From CALAED01 sp937891035 (GTDB lineage Bacteria; Actinomycetota; Actinomycetes; Streptosporangiales; Streptosporangiaceae), in the NCBI GenBank assembly GCA_035642125.1, contig DASQSZ010000375.1, positions 1-23,723 of the forward strand: 23,723 nucleotides of DNA. Direction: 5' to 3'. Under the pieces are notes generated by a model. The model was not told where the DNA came from and did not search any database. It saw nothing but the letters and a program-made list of their open reading frames with translations. Both the position numbers and the translations under genes were made by a program. Positions 23,298-23,723 of this stretch are shown piece by piece (the first letter of the stretch is position 1; each line of letters begins with the position of its first letter).

Positions 23298-23723
23298 ATG
23301 ACCGCGTTCGGGATCGATCTCGGCACGACGAACTCGTGCATCGCCTACGTGGACGATGCGGGGCGGCCCGTGATCGTGCGGAACGCGATCGCCGAAAACC
23401 TCACCCCGTCCGTCGTCTACTTCGAACGGCGGGACAGCATTGTGGTCGGCAGCGCCGCCAAGAACGCCGCCCTGCTGGCCCCGGACCTCGCGGTTCAATT
23501 GGTCAAGCGGCAGATGGGCAAAAAGGGCGTCGAGTACACCTTCCATGGCACCCGATACACCCCCGAGACGATCTCCGCATTGATCCTCAAGGAGCTGGCG
23601 GCCGCCGCCCACCGGCAGCTGGGCCGGCCGGTGCGCGACGTGGTGATCACCGTTCCCGCCTACTTCGGGGTGGCCGAACGGGAAGCCACCCGGCAGGCAG
23701 GTCAGATCGCGGACCTGAACGTC
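23298..23723 (+). CDS. Second Hsp70-family protein (3' end outside window)
   Basis: The first 142 residues of a DnaK-like ATPase; the gene continues past the end of the window. GAGGAG (23286-23291) lies six bases before the ATG. The phosphate-1 motif GIDLGTTNSC is intact, followed by YVDDAGRPVIVRNAI, TPSVVYFE, VKRQMGKK and VVITVPAYFGVAEREATRQAG. By eye it is about two thirds identical to the Hsp70 at 6767 over the same stretch, with one single-residue insertion, so the two are close paralogues. It follows the CHAT gene by 27 bp and is probably in the same transcript. Whether it also lacks the lid cannot be seen. Confidence 0.93.
   Translation, partial: MTAFGIDLGTTNSCIAYVDDAGRPVIVRNAIAENLTPSVVYFERRDSIVVGSAAKNAALLAPDLAVQLVKRQMGKKGVEYTFHGTRYTPETISALILKELAAAAHRQLGRPVRDVVITVPAYFGVAEREATRQAGQIADLNV

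Overview
The window is high-GC DNA with strong third-position GC bias and frequent GTG starts, typical of a filamentous actinomycete. The order Streptosporangiales is possible, but I cannot fix the genus from sequence alone. No rRNA, tRNA, CRISPR array or transposase was seen.

Left part (1-5903) is a set of mostly unrelated single genes. It holds the 3' end of an amidase of the nitrile-hydratase-associated type, a secreted seven-repeat FG-GAP beta-propeller protein (minus), a SAM-dependent methyltransferase with a 9-bp tandem repeat inside it (plus), a luciferase-like flavin monooxygenase (minus), and a macro-domain protein with a helical, HTH-like N-terminus (minus). Convergent pairs are separated by good hairpin terminators at 1138-1178 and 3554-3583.

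Main part (6080-18058) is one long plus-strand cluster: GrpE-like factor, short lid-less Hsp70, a 934-residue protein with several fibronectin-III-like domains, a zinc-ribbon GTPase, a GTPase-associated protein (GAP1-like), a second, membrane-anchored zinc-ribbon GTPase, a previously easy-to-miss 39-residue single-pass membrane peptide, and a TerD-vWA fusion protein. Several of these genes are 1-21 bp apart. One internal gap carries three copies of an 11-bp direct repeat.

Right part (18073-end) holds a two-TM membrane protein with a PLD-like/sensor-like soluble domain (minus), divergently arranged with a 1422-residue TPR-CHAT caspase-like protease. The protease is followed by a second Hsp70 that runs off the window and is about two thirds identical by eye to the first.

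Taken together, 6080-23723 looks like a multi-gene, NTPase-controlled conflict or stress-response system. Hsp70/GrpE chaperoning, a pair of GTPases with a dedicated partner, a TerD-vWA scaffold and a CHAT protease are the expected signal-threshold and effector parts. The individual families are known. The double Hsp70, the tiny membrane peptide, the Fn3 protein and the possible link to an ADP-ribose (macro) protein are the parts most worth following up.
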